The translations under genes and the position numbers were made by a program. The notes beneath the pieces were generated by a model, which saw nothing but the letters and a program-made list of their open reading frames with translations, ran no database searches and had not been told where the DNA came from. DNA of 31,195 nt, taken from JAXMAR01 sp046350295. GTDB taxonomy: Bacteria; Planctomycetota; Planctomycetia; Gemmatales; Gemmataceae. Below, piece after piece: positions 30,139 through 31,195 of the stretch (positions within the stretch are counted from its first letter, which is position 1; the number at the start of each line of letters is the position of its first letter). The stretch is taken from NCBI GenBank assembly GCA_046350295.1, contig JAXMAR010000066.1, positions 1 to 31,195 on the forward strand, written 5' to 3'.

Positions 30139-31195
30139 ATGAACGCCTCGACCCTTCCCGCGACCACTCTCTTTCGCCAGCGCTGGTTCCTCGCCGGCCT
30201 GAGCCTGTTCTTCGTGGCGATCACCCTCCTCTATGTGTTGAAGGTCCATTCCGGGCACAGTCTCTCCGCCATCCTCCGCTGGCAACCCCAGATCCGCGAG
30301 ATCGACGACGGCGTCAACATCTGGGCCAAGTACGGCTATCCCAATCCGCCCATCATGGTCCTGCTCCTCAAGCCCATCGCCGATTTGCCGCCGGCGCTCT
30401 GCTCCATGACCTGGCTCCTCTTGAAGGCGCTGATGGCCGTTCTCTCCATCCACTGGGTCTTCTCCATGCTCGAACGGGCCGATCGGCCGTTCCCGCTCTG
30501 GGCCAAGCTGCTCGCCGTCTTGCTGGTGCTGCGGCCGATCCAGGGAGACCTGATGCACGGCAACGTGAATCTCTTCATCCTCTTCCTGGTGGTCGGCGCT
30601 CTCTACGCGTTTTGCCGCGGCCGCGACACGCTGGCCGGCCTGACGCTCGCGCTCGCCATCGCCTGCAAGGTAACGCCCGCCCTGTTCCTCCCCTACTTCG
30701 TCTGGAAACGTTCGTGGCGGTTGCTCGGCGCCTGCGCCGGCGGCATGATCGTCTTCCTCTGGTTCGTGCCCAGCCTCTATCTCGGCTGGCGCCAGAATCA
30801 GCAGGGACTGACGAGCTGGTACGACAACATGATCGTCCCCTTCGTCGTCAAGGGGGAGGTGACGCCCGAGCATCAGAACCAGTCGCTGCCCGGTCTCGCC
30901 GTCCGCCTGCTGACGCCGACCCCCTCGTTCACGGAGTTCAACGGCGAGCGCTACGTGCCGGTCGAGTACCACAACTTCGCCAACCTCGATCCCGTCCTCG
31001 TTCGCTGGGGCATCAAGGCGGTGATGGCCGCCTTCGGCCTCGTCATCCTCCTCGTCTGCCGCACGCCCGCGGCCGACCGCTCCCACTGGCGTCTGTGGGC
31101 CGAGTTCAGTCTGATTGCGCTGGGCATGCTGCTCTTCAGCGAGCGGACCTGGAAGCACCATTGCGTGACGCTGCTCTTGCCCATCGCCGTCGCCG
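30139..31195 (+). CDS. GT87-type membrane glycosyltransferase, N-terminal part (runs off right edge)
   Basis: A multi-pass GT-C glycosyltransferase of family 87 (DUF2029, mannosyltransferase-like), using polyprenyl-phosphate sugar donors at the membrane. The frame is open from the ATG at 30139 (AGGGA 5 nt upstream) for 352 codons to the window end. It starts MNASTLPATTLFRQRWFLAG, with a first membrane helix about 17-35. The first extracytoplasmic loop carries EIDDGVNIWAKYGYPNPPIM, with an acidic pair in the position of the GT-C catalytic Asp. GDLMHGNVNLFILFLVVGAL (about 135-154) and ALAIACKVTPALFLPYFVWK (about 171-190) are GT87 hallmarks, followed by further helices and WRQNQQGLTSWYDNMIVPFV. 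The C-terminal end is outside the window. Confidence 0.88.
   Translation, partial: MNASTLPATTLFRQRWFLAGLSLFFVAITLLYVLKVHSGHSLSAILRWQPQIREIDDGVNIWAKYGYPNPPIMVLLLKPIADLPPALCSMTWLLLKALMAVLSIHWVFSMLERADRPFPLWAKLLAVLLVLRPIQGDLMHGNVNLFILFLVVGALYAFCRGRDTLAGLTLALAIACKVTPALFLPYFVWKRSWRLLGACAGGMIVFLWFVPSLYLGWRQNQQGLTSWYDNMIVPFVVKGEVTPEHQNQSLPGLAVRLLTPTPSFTEFNGERYVPVEYHNFANLDPVLVRWGIKAVMAAFGLVILLVCRTPAADRSHWRLWAEFSLIALGMLLFSERTWKHHCVTLLLPIAVA

Noticed and set aside
29818..30224. Small ORFs in the spacer upstream of the GT87 gene
   Set aside because: They are translations of the tandem repeat and the palindromic element (KGTVPF-type strings), not genes.
1..31195. tRNA or rRNA genes
   Set aside because: I saw no cloverleaf with a TTCGA-type T-arm in proper spacing, nor any rRNA stretch; a covariance search would be needed to exclude weak cases.

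Overview
The window (31,195 bp, high GC) reads as a chromosomal segment of a planctomycete, most likely from the Gemmatales/Isosphaerales side of the phylum. The indicators are a DUF1559 prepilin-like protein paired with a small LAGC lipoprotein, a very long secreted protein with planctomycete cytochrome-c and DUF1587/1592/1588/1585 domains, a DUF4058 protein, and several families of short palindromic repeats of the kind that litter these genomes. No lineage marker such as rRNA is present, so this is inference from gene content.

Left part, 1-12,482: an agmatine deiminase gene leaves the left edge on the minus strand. A plus-strand series follows: DUF1559 protein, lipoprotein, a secreted protein with an internal duplication, a helical repeat protein, and an overlapping hflC-hflK pair. 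The 4.2-kb DUF1592 gene lies on the minus strand, converging with hflK across a repeat-packed spacer. Then come a YjbQ-family gene and pdxH on the plus strand.

Middle part, about 12,483-22,200: the minus strand carries a once collinear gene set that is heavily damaged. The order is rsmA (broken at its N-terminus), a broken small lipoprotein gene, an intact 147-aa probable lipoprotein, an intact family-2 glycosyltransferase, a conserved protein whose last third is frameshifted, an M48-type metallopeptidase pseudogene that has lost HExxH, and a thioredoxin-like pseudogene. The thioredoxin-like relic has an in-frame TGA in a Cys-Thr-stop context followed by a hairpin that fits the bacterial SECIS pattern. 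Upstream of rsmA are a relic of a transposon-type AAA ATPase and a small ORF split by a 100-bp palindromic element with a perfect 9-bp target duplication. The clustering of frameshifts means either real local decay or a poor-quality stretch of sequence; I cannot separate these from the sequence alone.

Right part, 22,218-31,195: mostly secreted or membrane proteins. These are a nucleoside hydrolase fused to two beta-sandwich-like modules, a YtcJ-like amidohydrolase, a DUF4058 protein, a beta-lactamase-fold serine hydrolase, a small secreted Lys-tailed protein with a clear terminator, a multi-pass membrane protein, and a GT87-type membrane glycosyltransferase running off the right edge. A second 100-bp copy of the palindromic element lies just upstream of the GT87 gene.

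The most distinctive themes are the short mobile palindromes, including one with a reconstructable insertion event and a G-rich repeat read in frame inside two unrelated proteins, and the possible selenoprotein relic. I found no CRISPR array, tRNA, rRNA or recognisable defence system.
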